A stretch of DNA of 64,000 bases from Bacteroidetes oral taxon 274 str. F0058 (GCA_000163695.1 GG774889.1:998515-1062514), one strand, 5' to 3'; positions 43,746 through 53,043 are shown, counted from the stretch's first letter. The notes: generated by a model not told the origin, from the letters alone. Made by a program: numbers and translations.

Positions 43746-45038
43746 ATGGAAATCCCGTTTTCTGCCCTGATACCGTTTATAATACAACTACTGTTTATAG
43801 CTATAGCTCCGCTGATTGTCGAACATTGGTGGGAAAAGAACCGCAATAAACTTTTAGTGTCGTTAGTATTGAGTACTCCCGTGGTGCTATTTATGATGTC
43901 TAACAATATGTTGGGCAATCTCGAACATCAGATATTGGCAGATTACCTGCCGTTTGTCATTCTGCTCGCCTCGTTGTTCGTCATTACGGGCGGCATACAT
44001 CTTAGTGGCGATATTCAGGCAACGCCACGCACCAATACCATATTTCTTGCCATAGGCTACGTGCTTGCGTCGTTTATGGGGACTACCGGTGCGGCAATGC
44101 TACTCATACGCCCTATCTTGCGTACCAACCAGCAAAGGCACTTCCGTACGCATACGGTTATGTTTTTCATCGTATTGGTAGCCAACTGCGGAGGTCTGCT
44201 CACACCGCTGGGCGACCCTCCTCTGTTTTTACTCTATCTTCGTGGGGCTTCGTTTACTTGGTTTATGCACCTGTTGCCCGAATGGTTGTTTGTGGGCTCT
44301 CTGTTGCTTGCCATATATTACCTGCTCGACCGTTTCTATTATTTCAAAAAAGAGGAATGGACTAACATATCTGCCGACATCAAAGAGAAAAGACCGCTTC
44401 GCGTGAGTGGTAATATCAACTTTGTGTTTTTGCTCGGAGTGGTAGCCTCGGTAGCCTTTATTAACCAGCAATATATACCGCAAATGAGCGAACACGATGC
44501 TCCTTTTTATATCAAATTCCTCAGGGAATTGGTATTAATGGTACTGATAGCGCTATCGCTTGTGTTTACAAAAAGAGAGGTCAGAGGGCAGAATAATTTC
44601 ACGTGGTCGCCTATCTTGGAGGTTGCCGCTCTGTTTTTGGGTATTTTTGCCACTATGACACCCGCCTTGCTGTTTCTCAATCAGCACTCGTCGTCGCTCG
44701 GTGTAGTCAGCCCTGCACAGTTTTATTACTTTACGGGAACTCTTAGCTCTTTCCTCGACAATGCTCCCACTGCCGTCGCCTTCCACAGCGTTGCCGAGGG
44801 GTTGCCTCTGGTGGGCAATCAGGTTACGGGCATATCGGAGATAATACTCAAAGCAATATCGACTGCTGCCGTGTTCTTTGGAGCAATGACATATATCGGC
44901 AATGGTCCCAACTTTATGGTAAAATCTATCGCAGAAGAGAACAACGTACCTATGCCGTCGTTTTTTACCTATATCCTAAAATTCTCGTTACCGGTACTAT
45001 TGCCTGTTTATATCTTGTGCCAATTGTTGTTTTTGTAG
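43746..45038 (+). CDS. NhaD-like sodium:proton antiporter / citrate transporter family protein
   Basis: 430 residues, about eleven or twelve membrane helices. The conserved motifs of the ion transporter (IT) superfamily are seen: FMGTTGAAMLLIRPIL, VANCGGLLTPLGDPPLFLLYL and, in the second half, SFLDNAPTAVAFHSVAEG with TYIGNGPNFMVKSIAEE. These fit the NhaD group of Na+/H+ antiporters better than citrate carriers, but substrate cannot be fixed by eye. ATG 43746 (MEIPFSALIP) is chosen over an upstream start that overlaps the preceding gene. Confidence 0.87.
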   Translation: MEIPFSALIPFIIQLLFIAIAPLIVEHWWEKNRNKLLVSLVLSTPVVLFMMSNNMLGNLEHQILADYLPFVILLASLFVITGGIHLSGDIQATPRTNTIFLAIGYVLASFMGTTGAAMLLIRPILRTNQQRHFRTHTVMFFIVLVANCGGLLTPLGDPPLFLLYLRGASFTWFMHLLPEWLFVGSLLLAIYYLLDRFYYFKKEEWTNISADIKEKRPLRVSGNINFVFLLGVVASVAFINQQYIPQMSEHDAPFYIKFLRELVLMVLIALSLVFTKREVRGQNNFTWSPILEVAALFLGIFATMTPALLFLNQHSSSLGVVSPAQFYYFTGTLSSFLDNAPTAVAFHSVAEGLPLVGNQVTGISEIILKAISTAAVFFGAMTYIGNGPNFMVKSIAEENNVPMPSFFTYILKFSLPVLLPVYILCQLLFL

Positions 45039-45091
45039 GGAATTAATAAGCGTCTAAACTTTAATCGGATACCAACATATTGTTAGTCAAG

Positions 45092-45805
45092 TTAAGAGAG
45101 AGGGGTATCGGTCGATATGTCTCTCCTCCGCTCAGTGTTGTATCCTTCTACTACTATTACAAACTCACCTTTTGGAGCATTTTCGGTAAAGTATTCGACT
45201 GCTCCTTGCATAGTGCTGCGTACCACTTGTTCGAATTTCTTGGATATCTCACGACAAACGGCTACACGCCTGTCACCGCCAAAGACCTCTACGAACTGTT
45301 GCAGCGTTTTCTCTACACGAAAGGGAGATTCGTAGAAAATCATTGTTCGGGTTTCGTGGCGTAGTGCTTCCAATCGAGTCTGACGACCTTTTTTGTGTGG
45401 TAGAAACCCTTCGAAACAGAACCGTTCGCAAGGTAGCCCCGATACTACCAGAGCGGGCACAAATGCTGTCGCTCCTGCCAGACACTCTACCTCTATACCC
45501 TCTGCCAGACAGGCTCTTACAAGCAGAAAACCCGGGTCGGATATTGCAGGTGTACCTGCATCTGTTACCAAAGCTACATTTTTGCCTGCTGCTATATCTT
45601 GTGCTATACGCTCTACACTCTGATGTTCGTTGAACTGGTGGTGAGCAAAGCAGCGGGTATGTATGTCGTAGTGTTTGAGCAAGATAGATGTGGTACGTGT
45701 ATCTTCTGCCAATATATAATCGACCTCTCGTAGTAGTCGCAATCCTCGGAGCGTCATATCTTCGAGGTTGCCTATCGGGGTCGGTATCAGGTACAGTTTA
45801 GCCAT
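45092..45805 (-). CDS. rsmI: 16S rRNA (cytidine1402-2'-O)-methyltransferase
   Basis: RsmI methylates the ribose of C1402 in the 16S decoding centre. 237 residues, tetrapyrrole methylase fold: LYLIPTPIGNLEDMTLRGLR, ILAEDTRTTSILLKHY, ALVTDAGTPAISDPGFLLVR, GATAFVPALVVSGLPCERFCFEGFLP-type stretch (seen in pieces), and FYESPFRVEKTLQQ. Slightly short of the E. coli enzyme at the C-terminus, as in other Bacteroidota. Seven bases separate it from the glycosyltransferase gene upstream. Confidence 0.95.
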   Translation of the reverse strand: MAKLYLIPTPIGNLEDMTLRGLRLLREVDYILAEDTRTTSILLKHYDIHTRCFAHHQFNEHQSVERIAQDIAAGKNVALVTDAGTPAISDPGFLLVRACLAEGIEVECLAGATAFVPALVVSGLPCERFCFEGFLPHKKGRQTRLEALRHETRTMIFYESPFRVEKTLQQFVEVFGGDRRVAVCREISKKFEQVVRSTMQGAVEYFTENAPKGEFVIVVEGYNTERRRDISTDTPLS

Positions 45806-45812
45806 AATGTAT

Positions 45813-47135
45813 TTATATGTTTTGTTTTATACGGCTGAGTAGCTCTATCGTTCTGATTTTGTCTTTGTAGAAATTGTATCTGTTGAGTGTTTCGAGGCTT
45901 ATGCCTGTGTCCGAATTGTTTTCCCAACGTCGACATAGGTAGACGGAGTCGTATATCCTGCCTATTTTCCACTCGCGGCTGATACGAAGCCCTACGGCAT
46001 AGTCTTCGCCATAACTCACGTTGGGGAAGCCTATCTCTCTGATAATGGGCGTGAAGAAGGCACGAGGAGCCCCCAGTCCGTTTATTCGCAGGGCATTGTT
46101 GCGTCCATTGTCGTCTGTCCACTCGGCATGGTCTATCAGGTAAGGCGGTATAGGGTTTAGCTCGAAGTCGGTTATTGTGTATGAGCCTATCAGCATAGCG
46201 CAACGTTGTCGGTAAAATTCGTCTACGATACGTTGCAGTGTATGAGGCGATTGATAGATGTCGTCGCTGTCGAGTTGTACGGCAAACTTACCGCAAAGAC
46301 TGTGATTAATAGCCAATTGCCAACATCCGCCTATGCCGAGATTATCGTTGTCGGGCGTTATCTTAAATACATTGCTGTATGTATGTGCTATTCTGTCTAT
46401 TATATTTCCTGTGTCGTCCGTCGAAAAATTATCGACTACCAACACGTTGAATTTGAAATTGGTCTGTTGTCCGAGAGCCGAGTGTATGGCGTCGGCAATA
46501 GTCTTTTGGCGGTTACGGACTGGTATTATTATAGATGCCTCACAGTCAAAGCTTTCGCTCTCCAAGTTCACAGATTTGGGATTCCCCGTCAGCAGTGCTC
46601 CGATACGTTTCAGGTGTGCCGTACAAGCTTTCTCCATATCTATCTGTACGTTGCGGTTCTTTTTGTCGATATAGGCAAAGTGCCGACTCTCTGCTTCTGT
46701 CGCAGATACAGGGGTAAGCAGATATAGTGGTTCGGCGATACGAAAAATGGAGCTTGTCTCGGATATCTTCAGCCGTATGTCGTACAATCCTGCAAATTCG
46801 TAATCTTCGGGCGTATGAGTTGTAATCTTTTTTAATATACCGGTGTTGAGCAATATTACTGCACCGAAGTTGAAATCGTCTCTGAGACTGCCTCGTTGAT
46901 ATTCGATGGTGGTTATCGGATTTTTACCGTCTTCCGTTATTTGATAATAGTCGGAATACACCATTGCCGCACCTGTTGCCTCGGCTATTTCGATAAAACG
47001 CTTCTCGGCTTGCGGCAAAAATTCTACCTCGCCTGCTTCTGTCTGCAAGAACAGCCATTCGGTAGTTGCGGTATTGGCAATGTTTGTCAACTCTTTGGTT
47101 GATAGTGCTTTGAGTATGAAGTGATTTGTGTTCAT
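45813..47135 (-). CDS. Glycosyltransferase family 2 protein with an N-terminal accessory GT-A-like domain
   Basis: 440 residues, cytoplasmic. The C-terminal domain (about 195-440) is a standard GT2: EASIIIPVRNRQKTIADAIH, NVLVVDNFSTDDTGNI, DNLGIGGCWQLAINHS, and the DXD motif in VQLDSDDIYQSPHTL. The N-terminal 170 residues (AAMVYSDYYQITEDGKNPIT, then DDFNFGAVILLNTGILKKI) resemble the second half of another GT2 fold lacking the sugar-binding strand, so this may be a decayed tandem GT. It leads the rsmI transcription unit, with TAACTTTG at 47167-47174 upstream. Confidence 0.82.
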   Translation of the reverse strand: MNTNHFILKALSTKELTNIANTATTEWLFLQTEAGEVEFLPQAEKRFIEIAEATGAAMVYSDYYQITEDGKNPITTIEYQRGSLRDDFNFGAVILLNTGILKKITTHTPEDYEFAGLYDIRLKISETSSIFRIAEPLYLLTPVSATEAESRHFAYIDKKNRNVQIDMEKACTAHLKRIGALLTGNPKSVNLESESFDCEASIIIPVRNRQKTIADAIHSALGQQTNFKFNVLVVDNFSTDDTGNIIDRIAHTYSNVFKITPDNDNLGIGGCWQLAINHSLCGKFAVQLDSDDIYQSPHTLQRIVDEFYRQRCAMLIGSYTITDFELNPIPPYLIDHAEWTDDNGRNNALRINGLGAPRAFFTPIIREIGFPNVSYGEDYAVGLRISREWKIGRIYDSVYLCRRWENNSDTGISLETLNRYNFYKDKIRTIELLSRIKQNI

Positions 47136-47166
47136 TACGGCTTTATATTGTCTGAATATTTCCTGA

Positions 47167-47174
47167 CAAAGTTA
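47167..47174 (-). promoter_or_regulatory. -7 promoter box of the GT2-rsmI unit
   Basis: TAACTTTG on the minus strand, 31 bases before the ATG at 47135. Confidence 0.65.
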
Positions 47175-47237
47175 CGGATATTTTCGCATAGCCGAGTATA
47201 TTTTTCGTAAAATAGTTGCCGAGTAAAAAAAAAATAG

Positions 47238-47245
47238 TACCTTTG
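47238..47245 (+). promoter_or_regulatory. -7 promoter box of tRNA-Gln(TTG)
   Basis: TACCTTTG, ending 16 bases before the mature tRNA 5' end. Confidence 0.65.
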
Positions 47246-47261
47246 CACTTCCATAGAAAAC

Positions 47262-47332
47262 TGTCTAATGGTGTAATGGTAGCACAACAGGTTTTGGTTC
47301 TGTTTGTCGAGGTTCGAATCCTCGTTAGACAA
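47262..47332 (+). tRNA. tRNA-Gln (TTG)
   Basis: 71 bases. Acceptor TGTCTAA/TTAGACA with the U1-A72 pair typical of tRNA-Gln. Anticodon stem ACAGG/TCTGT, loop TTTTGGT (anticodon TTG). T-arm CGAGG-TTCGAAT-CCTCG fully paired. CCA is not encoded. Confidence 0.95.
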
Positions 47333-47335
47333 CAG

Positions 47336-47372
47336 CGGGGCGACTAACGAAACGGTCGTCCCGTTATTGTTT
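47336..47372 (+). terminator. Terminator of tRNA-Gln(TTG)
   Basis: CGGGGCGAC and GTCGTCCCG form a 9-bp stem with one G-T pair, followed by TTATTGTTTTGTTTT. Confidence 0.8.
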
Positions 47373-47505
47373 TGTTTTAGTGTAATTGTTTAATGGTCGT
47401 TGTTGTGTGTTTTTTTTCGCAGACGATGTCGTTTTACAAATTTTTTGTAGTGCCGATAGTCGATATTTATTACCTTTGTCAATTGTTTCTATTTCGTTTT
47501 TTTAT

Positions 47506-47766
47506 ATGAAAAAAGAGAAGTTTTTTGAATATTTGGGTTGGGTCGGTATGTGCACCGCAATATTGATGTATGTGTTTTATTTCCCGCAAATAAAGCAAAA
47601 TCTCGCAGGTAACAAGGGTAGCTTTATACAGCCTTTTATGGCGGGAGTCAACTGTACTCTTTGGGTATTCTATGGTTTGTTTAAAGAAAAAAGAGATTTG
47701 CCCGTAGCCATAGCAAACGCACCGGGAGTCATATTCGGTTTTTTAGCTGCATTTACTGCACTGTGA
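47506..47766 (+). CDS. SemiSWEET sugar transporter
   Basis: 86 residues, three helices: about 7-28, 40-58 and 65-84. The PQ-loop motif is in YVFYFPQIKQNL, and the family Asn-Trp pair is in GVNCTLWVFYGLF. SemiSWEETs work as homodimers that move sugars down a gradient. ATG 47506 is chosen because a TACCTTTG box lies at 47471-47478, with TTTG 23 bases upstream of it; longer frames would start before the box. Confidence 0.88.
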   Translation: MKKEKFFEYLGWVGMCTAILMYVFYFPQIKQNLAGNKGSFIQPFMAGVNCTLWVFYGLFKEKRDLPVAIANAPGVIFGFLAAFTAL

Positions 47767-47882
47767 GGCAAGTAATTTAGCTGCCGGCAGCGGTAGCATA
47801 CAGAGCAATCGGTCGGATATTATCCCTACTTTCTGATTGTTTTCGGAGGCATAGCGATATAAAATCACTTTATATCGATTCT

Positions 47883-48707
47883 TTATTTGGAGGTATGGAC
47901 AGTAATCTGCGGGTAGGGGAAGTTTATATTGTTTTGGTTGAATTGTTCGTATATCTTTCTATTTACAGAGTAGTACAGAGTCCAATAGTTTCCTGTTGCT
48001 ACCCAGCATCTTAGGAGTACTTTTACCGATGAGGCAGAGAGTTCGTTGAGCTCTACCACAGGAGCAGGCTCTTTCAGTATATTAGGTTCGGAGGCTATTA
48101 TGCTGTCTATGACGGCTTTCACGCGGTCGAAATCTTCGCCGTAGTCGATATCTATCACCCAATCGATACGCCTCGTTACCTGCTGATTGTAGTTTATCAT
48201 AGTGGCAGTACCCAAAGTACCGTTTGGGATATATATTACCTTGTTATCGGTGGTTACCAGTATGGTGTGGAATATCTGTATTGCTTTTACCGTGCCGCTT
48301 ATGTCGTTTACTTCGATGAAGTCGCCCACTTTGTACGGGTGGAAAACAAGCAGCAATATCCCGTTGGCAAAGTTCTGCATCGTCCCGCTCAGAGCCATAC
48401 CCACTCCGAAACCCGTGGCAGCTATAAGCCCCATTATAGACGATGTTTTCACACCCAGAATACCGATGATTGCAATGAATAGAGTAACTTGCAGAGATAT
48501 TTTAAGTATATTGAGTATGAATTTGCTTACCGTTTCGTCTATGTTGCGGCGAAGCATTACTTTTTTGACTACCTTAATCAGAAAGTTTATGGCAAATTTA
48601 CCAATATAGAATACTATTATTGCTATAATAATATTTTTCGCCAAATCGAGACTGCCGCTTACTACGGCATCCCAAATTTTGTTTATTTTTTCGTTTATGT
48701 CTGTCAT
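47883..48707 (-). CDS. MscS-family small-conductance mechanosensitive channel
   Basis: 274 residues. Three N-terminal helices (about 17-38, 60-85, 90-115), the last being the Gly/Ala-rich pore helix GLIAATGFGVGMALSGTMQN. Next is the beta domain with FANGILLLVFHPYKVGDFIEV and YIPNGTLGTATMINYN, then the C-terminal alpha/beta domain. Opens under membrane tension to release solutes in osmotic downshock. The gap 47767-47882 holds nothing clear. Confidence 0.93.
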   Translation of the reverse strand: MTDINEKINKIWDAVVSGSLDLAKNIIIAIIVFYIGKFAINFLIKVVKKVMLRRNIDETVSKFILNILKISLQVTLFIAIIGILGVKTSSIMGLIAATGFGVGMALSGTMQNFANGILLLVFHPYKVGDFIEVNDISGTVKAIQIFHTILVTTDNKVIYIPNGTLGTATMINYNQQVTRRIDWVIDIDYGEDFDRVKAVIDSIIASEPNILKEPAPVVELNELSASSVKVLLRCWVATGNYWTLYYSVNRKIYEQFNQNNINFPYPQITVHTSK

Positions 48708-48736
48708 CTGGTGTTATACGTATTGTTATTGATTTT

Positions 48737-51037
48737 TTAGAATGGATAACCTATGGCAAATTGCAGAGCTACGATATTATCTATCCTGTTTCCTTCGCCA
48801 CCTCCGTATTTCGGGGTCAGAGCCCAGCGTTCTTCTATATTGGGGTAACGAGGGTCATAGAGCTTGAATCCGAGGTCGAGTCTGATGAGGAAGTAGTCGA
48901 AGTCGAATCGGAATCCTAAACCGTAGTTGAGAGCTATCTCTTTGAAAATCTTGCCATTGTTCAATGAGAAGTGTCCTCCTTTTTGGTCGTCGTATTCACG
49001 TATTGTCCATATATTGCCTGCATCTACGAAAAAAGCTCCTTCGAGCACCCAGAATAGTTTGAACCGAGCTTCGGCATTTAATTCGATCTTAATATCGCCA
49101 TTCTGCGACAGGTAGCTGTTTGACCGCGAATAGAAGTTGCCAGGTCCGAGCATTCGTGCGTTCCAGCCTCGCATAGAGTTGGAGCCGCCCGCAAAAAATC
49201 GTTCTTCGAAGGGTAATATATTGGCATTGCCGTAAGGCACACCAATACCCAGCATAGCGTGATATACTATCCTTAATTTATCGGACAGGTACATATTGAA
49301 CGAATAGTCCATATCACCTTTCAAAAACTGCGAATAGGGTGTATTGAAGATACGATATTTGCCGTCGGTCTGCTGTTGGTTGATAGCCTTGCTTATCAGA
49401 TACATGGCATTACCTCCGGTAGACAATCGTCCTCGGAACGAGAAATAATTTCGCCTTACGGTATTATTGGAGGTGAACCTGTTGGTTGTCGCACAGTTGA
49501 ATACGAGTTTAAGTACCAAGTGGTCTTCGAATGTCGGGCGGAGGTTTGGGTTACTTTTCAGAAACTCTTGCGATACGCTATCTACTTTGATATACGATAA
49601 ATCCACGATGTCCAATCCATACTGCGACCTACCGACTTGCCACTGGTAGCCGACTGTAGTGTTGGCTATCGAGCGTCGGAAGTCGGGGTGGGTCTGGTAT
49701 GTGTAGTTTACCGAAAATTTTGTCGAGGCTCCGTGCTTAAGTTTGAAGTCTTCTTTGAAGTACGGCACGAGCAACTTAGGAACGACAAGCGAAATATCGC
49801 CGCCAAAGGTAACAGCGTGTTGGTAACGTGAGTAGTTTCGGCGAAACAGGTCGTATGCCACACGTGTATCTACTTTCAGCATCTCGGCGTTGTGAAACAG
49901 GTTTTTGTCGGCAAATCCCAAGCTTGTGGCTGCACCGACGGTTGCTCCCGAGTTTGTATTAGATTCGACCCCGATAGAGTAACTGTATTTCTCCGACGGG
50001 AATACGTATATATTGCAGTCGAGCATATCTTCTTCTTTTTCGACGAAAGCGATATTGGCGTATTTTACCGATGCAATGGATGTGAAATTGGCGACGGTAC
50101 GGTTGGCTATTCGCTCGTTATATATCTGATTTCTCGATATAAACACCTTATTCATAAGGAACTGCGGTCTGAAGATGTGTCGCTTGCTGTTGTATACGAT
50201 GGTATAATTGCCGAAATGTATAGTGTCGTCGGATAGCTCGGATTGGTCTAATTCTTCGTAGCAGTGGATAGTGATACGGTCGATGTATTTAGGTGTGAAA
50301 ATCTGTTGTATCAGTGCCGTATCTTTATATTGCTCGTTCATAACGAGTTTGATGTCTACCCGTTTGTTTAGCTCTGTCGTATCGACCACAAATGAGAAAA
50401 TTTCTTTCTGAACCTTGTAGTAACCTATGTTCCTGAAAATACGGGTTATGTCGTCTCTGAGAGTGTTTAGTTTATCCACGTCGAAGTCACGCCCTTCGAG
50501 CGAGTTTATCGTATAATTGCGATTCAATACCTCTCTTGCCGAATCGCTCGGTATATCGAACGAAAAATATCTTATCTTGTATAAACTGCCGCTATTGATG
50601 GTATATACGAGCTTTGTCCGCTTCTTGTCGGTAGTGTATGATGCCGAAGTGGTGGCGTCGAGGTAACCTTTATTCTCTAATGCCTGCTGCAACGATAGCC
50701 GAGAATCGTATATCAGATTGGTATCCAATATCACGGGCGGTTCGCCTACTTTGCGGAGGATTCTGTTGATGAGTTTGGTGGTATCGCGTCCCGACATAGA
50801 GTACATTCCCAGACTAAACGGCACAAGACCGACTATGTAGCTATTGGGCTTTTGCAGCAGGTAGGCGTGTAGCTCGGAGTTGGTCAATTTGGTATTGTTG
50901 TCTTTGAATTTTACACTCTTCAACAGCGACGAATTGTCGGGTACATACTTAGTGATACTGCACGACAACACGCTGATAGAAAAGATGATAACTGATATAA
51001 CTCTAAACTTCACACCATTAAACTTTTTTATTTCCAT
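48737..51037 (-). CDS. TamA-like outer-membrane assembly lipoprotein (TamL, BamA/D15 family)
   Basis: 766 residues. The signal ends in a lipobox (FSISVLSC), the feature that separates Bacteroidota TamL from classic TamA. POTRA-type domains span roughly residues 30-340 (YDSRLSLQQALENKGYLDAT is typical). The surface-antigen barrel follows, with the BamA-family motif VPYGNANILPFEERFFAGG and NSMRGWNARMLGPG (an RGW variant of VRGF). It ends VALQFAIGYPF with terminal Phe. No TamB gene is adjacent. TAACTTTG lies at 51057-51064 on the minus strand. Confidence 0.9.
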   Translation of the reverse strand: MEIKKFNGVKFRVISVIIFSISVLSCSITKYVPDNSSLLKSVKFKDNNTKLTNSELHAYLLQKPNSYIVGLVPFSLGMYSMSGRDTTKLINRILRKVGEPPVILDTNLIYDSRLSLQQALENKGYLDATTSASYTTDKKRTKLVYTINSGSLYKIRYFSFDIPSDSAREVLNRNYTINSLEGRDFDVDKLNTLRDDITRIFRNIGYYKVQKEIFSFVVDTTELNKRVDIKLVMNEQYKDTALIQQIFTPKYIDRITIHCYEELDQSELSDDTIHFGNYTIVYNSKRHIFRPQFLMNKVFISRNQIYNERIANRTVANFTSIASVKYANIAFVEKEEDMLDCNIYVFPSEKYSYSIGVESNTNSGATVGAATSLGFADKNLFHNAEMLKVDTRVAYDLFRRNYSRYQHAVTFGGDISLVVPKLLVPYFKEDFKLKHGASTKFSVNYTYQTHPDFRRSIANTTVGYQWQVGRSQYGLDIVDLSYIKVDSVSQEFLKSNPNLRPTFEDHLVLKLVFNCATTNRFTSNNTVRRNYFSFRGRLSTGGNAMYLISKAINQQQTDGKYRIFNTPYSQFLKGDMDYSFNMYLSDKLRIVYHAMLGIGVPYGNANILPFEERFFAGGSNSMRGWNARMLGPGNFYSRSNSYLSQNGDIKIELNAEARFKLFWVLEGAFFVDAGNIWTIREYDDQKGGHFSLNNGKIFKEIALNYGLGFRFDFDYFLIRLDLGFKLYDPRYPNIEERWALTPKYGGGEGNRIDNIVALQFAIGYPF

Positions 51038-51056
51038 TATTTACAGAAAACAGCCA

Positions 51057-51064
51057 CAAAGTTA
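51057..51064 (-). promoter_or_regulatory. -7 promoter box of tamL
   Basis: TAACTTTG on the minus strand, 19 bases before the ATG. Confidence 0.6.
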
Positions 51065-51269
51065 CACTTTTTTTAGACATCAACTAAAAATTAGTTTTTC
51101 ATTGTCGTCTGTCGAAGTGTTTCTACGGTTTTCGTTGTCGGATAAGAGTATTATGAAGATATAATGTGCGTGGGGTGAATAAGTCCCAGATATTTTTATG
51201 ACAGTAATCTACACGAATTAGGACGAGGGAGCAAATAAACTTTTTGATGTGTAGCAATTATAAATTTAT

Positions 51270-51277
51270 TACTTTTG
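51270..51277 (+). promoter_or_regulatory. -7 promoter box of the ABC ATPase gene
   Basis: TACTTTTG, 34 bases before ATG 51312. Confidence 0.6.
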
Positions 51278-51311
51278 CATTAACAACAATAAAAAATATG
51301 GTCTGCGAAGT

Positions 51312-52292
51312 ATGATATTGTCGATAGTTGGTTTAGATATCGGTTATGGGAGAAAAATAGTACAGCGGTCGCTCAACCTGCAAGCCGGCAGTGGCAGGTT
51401 AATCTGCCTTGTGGGACGTAATGGCTACGGTAAATCGACTCTGTTGCGAACTATCGCAGGGTTGCAACCGCCTCTGGCAGGTGAGATACTCATCGACGGA
51501 CAAGATGTTACGAAGATGTCCGACGGCAAGCGTTCGCTGCTTATGTCGTTGGTGCTCACCGACAGGATAGATGTAGACAATATGACTGTATCAGACCTTG
51601 TGGCTCTCGGGCGTTATCCCTACACTTCGTGGAACGGCTCGTTGTCGCCTGAGGATAAGGAGATTGTCGCCGATGCTATGCGGAGGGTCAATATATTTCA
51701 TCAAAAAGATAAGCCTATCAACTGTATATCCGACGGCGAAAAACAACGTGCCGTCATAGCCAAAGCCTTGTCGCAGGATACGCCGCTTGTACTGCTCGAC
51801 GAGCCCACATCGCACCTCGACCTATCGAGCCGTATAGATATTATGTTTTTACTCAGAGACTTGTCGCATACGACGAAGAAGACCTTCGTACTCTCTACGC
51901 ACGAACTCGATTTGGCTATCGGTATGGCGGATTATATTTGGCTTATGCAGCAAAACGGCGTAACGACGGGTATCTCCGAAGACCTTTTACTCGACGGTAC
52001 GTTTCGGCAATCGCTTGCAAACGACAATTTCGACTTCGATACCGACGACGGTCATTACCGAATCATACGACCGCAAGGCACACTGAGCGCCGCAATAGTA
52101 GGTGATATCGACAGCGATAGAGCACGATGGCTACGGTGTGCTTTCCGACGTTGTGGGGTCGCAGAAAATCACGATTCCGCCAATTCGGTAGAGATAGACG
52201 GCAGTCGGTTTGTGTTTGACGGTCGTACCTCAGAGCGTATAGAAGACGTTGTAGATTGGGTGTGTCAGGCAAATTCGAACTTTATCAGGTGA
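51312..52292 (+). CDS. FecE-type ABC transporter ATP-binding protein, orphan
   Basis: 326 residues. Walker A GRNGYGKSTLL, the siderophore-type block MTVSDLVALGRYPYTSW, Walker B LVLLDEPTSHLDL and switch His in LSTHELDLA. The signature loop reads ISDGEKQRAVIAKAL instead of LSGGQ, as in many Bacteroidota iron-chelate importers. Residues about 235-326 form an extra C-terminal domain that is not part of the ATPase core. Importers of iron chelates or cobalamin usually have FecCD permease and binding-protein genes alongside; none is here. Its 3' end overlaps the converging yigZ gene by 28 bases. Confidence 0.88.
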   Translation: MILSIVGLDIGYGRKIVQRSLNLQAGSGRLICLVGRNGYGKSTLLRTIAGLQPPLAGEILIDGQDVTKMSDGKRSLLMSLVLTDRIDVDNMTVSDLVALGRYPYTSWNGSLSPEDKEIVADAMRRVNIFHQKDKPINCISDGEKQRAVIAKALSQDTPLVLLDEPTSHLDLSSRIDIMFLLRDLSHTTKKTFVLSTHELDLAIGMADYIWLMQQNGVTTGISEDLLLDGTFRQSLANDNFDFDTDDGHYRIIRPQGTLSAAIVGDIDSDRARWLRCAFRRCGVAENHDSANSVEIDGSRFVFDGRTSERIEDVVDWVCQANSNFIR

Positions 52293-52861
52293 TTATCTGC
52301 CAGACGTTGTAGCAACTGCTCCCAAAACACCTGTTTGCAACTGAGAGTAAACGAGCAATATGTGGTTTGCTGTTGGCTTATTATTTTTAGTTCGAGGTCT
52401 TTTATCAGTCTCATTACATAGTTAATGTTGTCGTACGAACACTCTATCTTAACGTATTTCTCGATGGGTATCTCTACTGTCTGTGCGTTGGCAATAGCTT
52501 CTGCCGAGGCTGTTTTGTAGGCATTTATCAAACCCGATGTGCCGAGCAGTGTGCCGCCGAAATAACGTACTACTATCACAAGTATGTCGGTAAGTTGTGC
52601 TGCATTTATTTGCCCAAGTATCGGTCTGCCTGCCGTACCCGACGGCTCTCCGTCGTCGTTGGCACGAAACTCGTCGCGCATACTGCCAATCATATATGCG
52701 TAGCACACGTGGCGGGCGTCGAAAAACTCTTTGCGTTTCTGCTTCACTATCGCCATAGCCTCTTCGGCACTACTTACGGGGAAAGCAAACGATATAAACC
52801 GACTTCCCTTGTCTTTGAAAAGCCCATCAGACGGAGATTTTATCGTGAAAAAACTGTTCAT
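52265..52861 (-). CDS. yigZ: YigZ/IMPACT family protein
   Basis: 198 residues from ATG 52861 (MNSFFTIKSPSDG); the frame runs 13 codons further upstream with no better start. The IMPACT signature is DDGEPSGTAGRPILGQI, followed by DILVIVVRYFGGTLLGTSGL and a C-terminal DUF1949-like ferredoxin-type fold. Cellular role is poorly defined; the eukaryotic relative inhibits GCN1-GCN2 signalling. The 3' ends of this gene and the ABC ATPase gene overlap tail to tail. Confidence 0.93.
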   Translation of the reverse strand: MNSFFTIKSPSDGLFKDKGSRFISFAFPVSSAEEAMAIVKQKRKEFFDARHVCYAYMIGSMRDEFRANDDGEPSGTAGRPILGQINAAQLTDILVIVVRYFGGTLLGTSGLINAYKTASAEAIANAQTVEIPIEKYVKIECSYDNINYVMRLIKDLELKIISQQQTTYCSFTLSCKQVFWEQLLQRLADNHLIKFEFA

Positions 52862-52941
52862 CGTACGGTAGGAAATGACAAATATTTTTTGCAAAGACAA
52901 AATTAATTAAAAAAAACTATCCGTAATTGTAAAAAATGTAG

Positions 52942-52949
52942 TATCTTTG
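52942..52949 (+). promoter_or_regulatory. -7 promoter box of tRNA-Gln(CTG)
   Basis: TATCTTTG, ending 13 bases before the tRNA. Confidence 0.65.
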
Positions 52950-52962
52950 CCGTCGAGTTTAT

Positions 52963-53033
52963 TGCCTTGTAGTGTAATGGTAGCACATCAGTTTCTGGCA
53001 CTGCTTGTCTGGGTTCGAATCCTTGCAAGGCAA
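52963..53033 (+). tRNA. tRNA-Gln (CTG), with mispaired stems
   Basis: 71 bases, parallel in layout to the tRNA-Gln(TTG) gene. Acceptor TGCCTTG/CAAGGCA is perfect. Anticodon loop TTCTGGC gives anticodon CTG. The anticodon stem TCAGT/ACTGC has a T-C mismatch at its outer end. The T-stem CTGGG/CCTTG has a T-T mismatch and a G-T pair. Still a plausible tRNA with promoter and terminator. Confidence 0.85.
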
Positions 53034-53043
53034 CAAATGGCGC

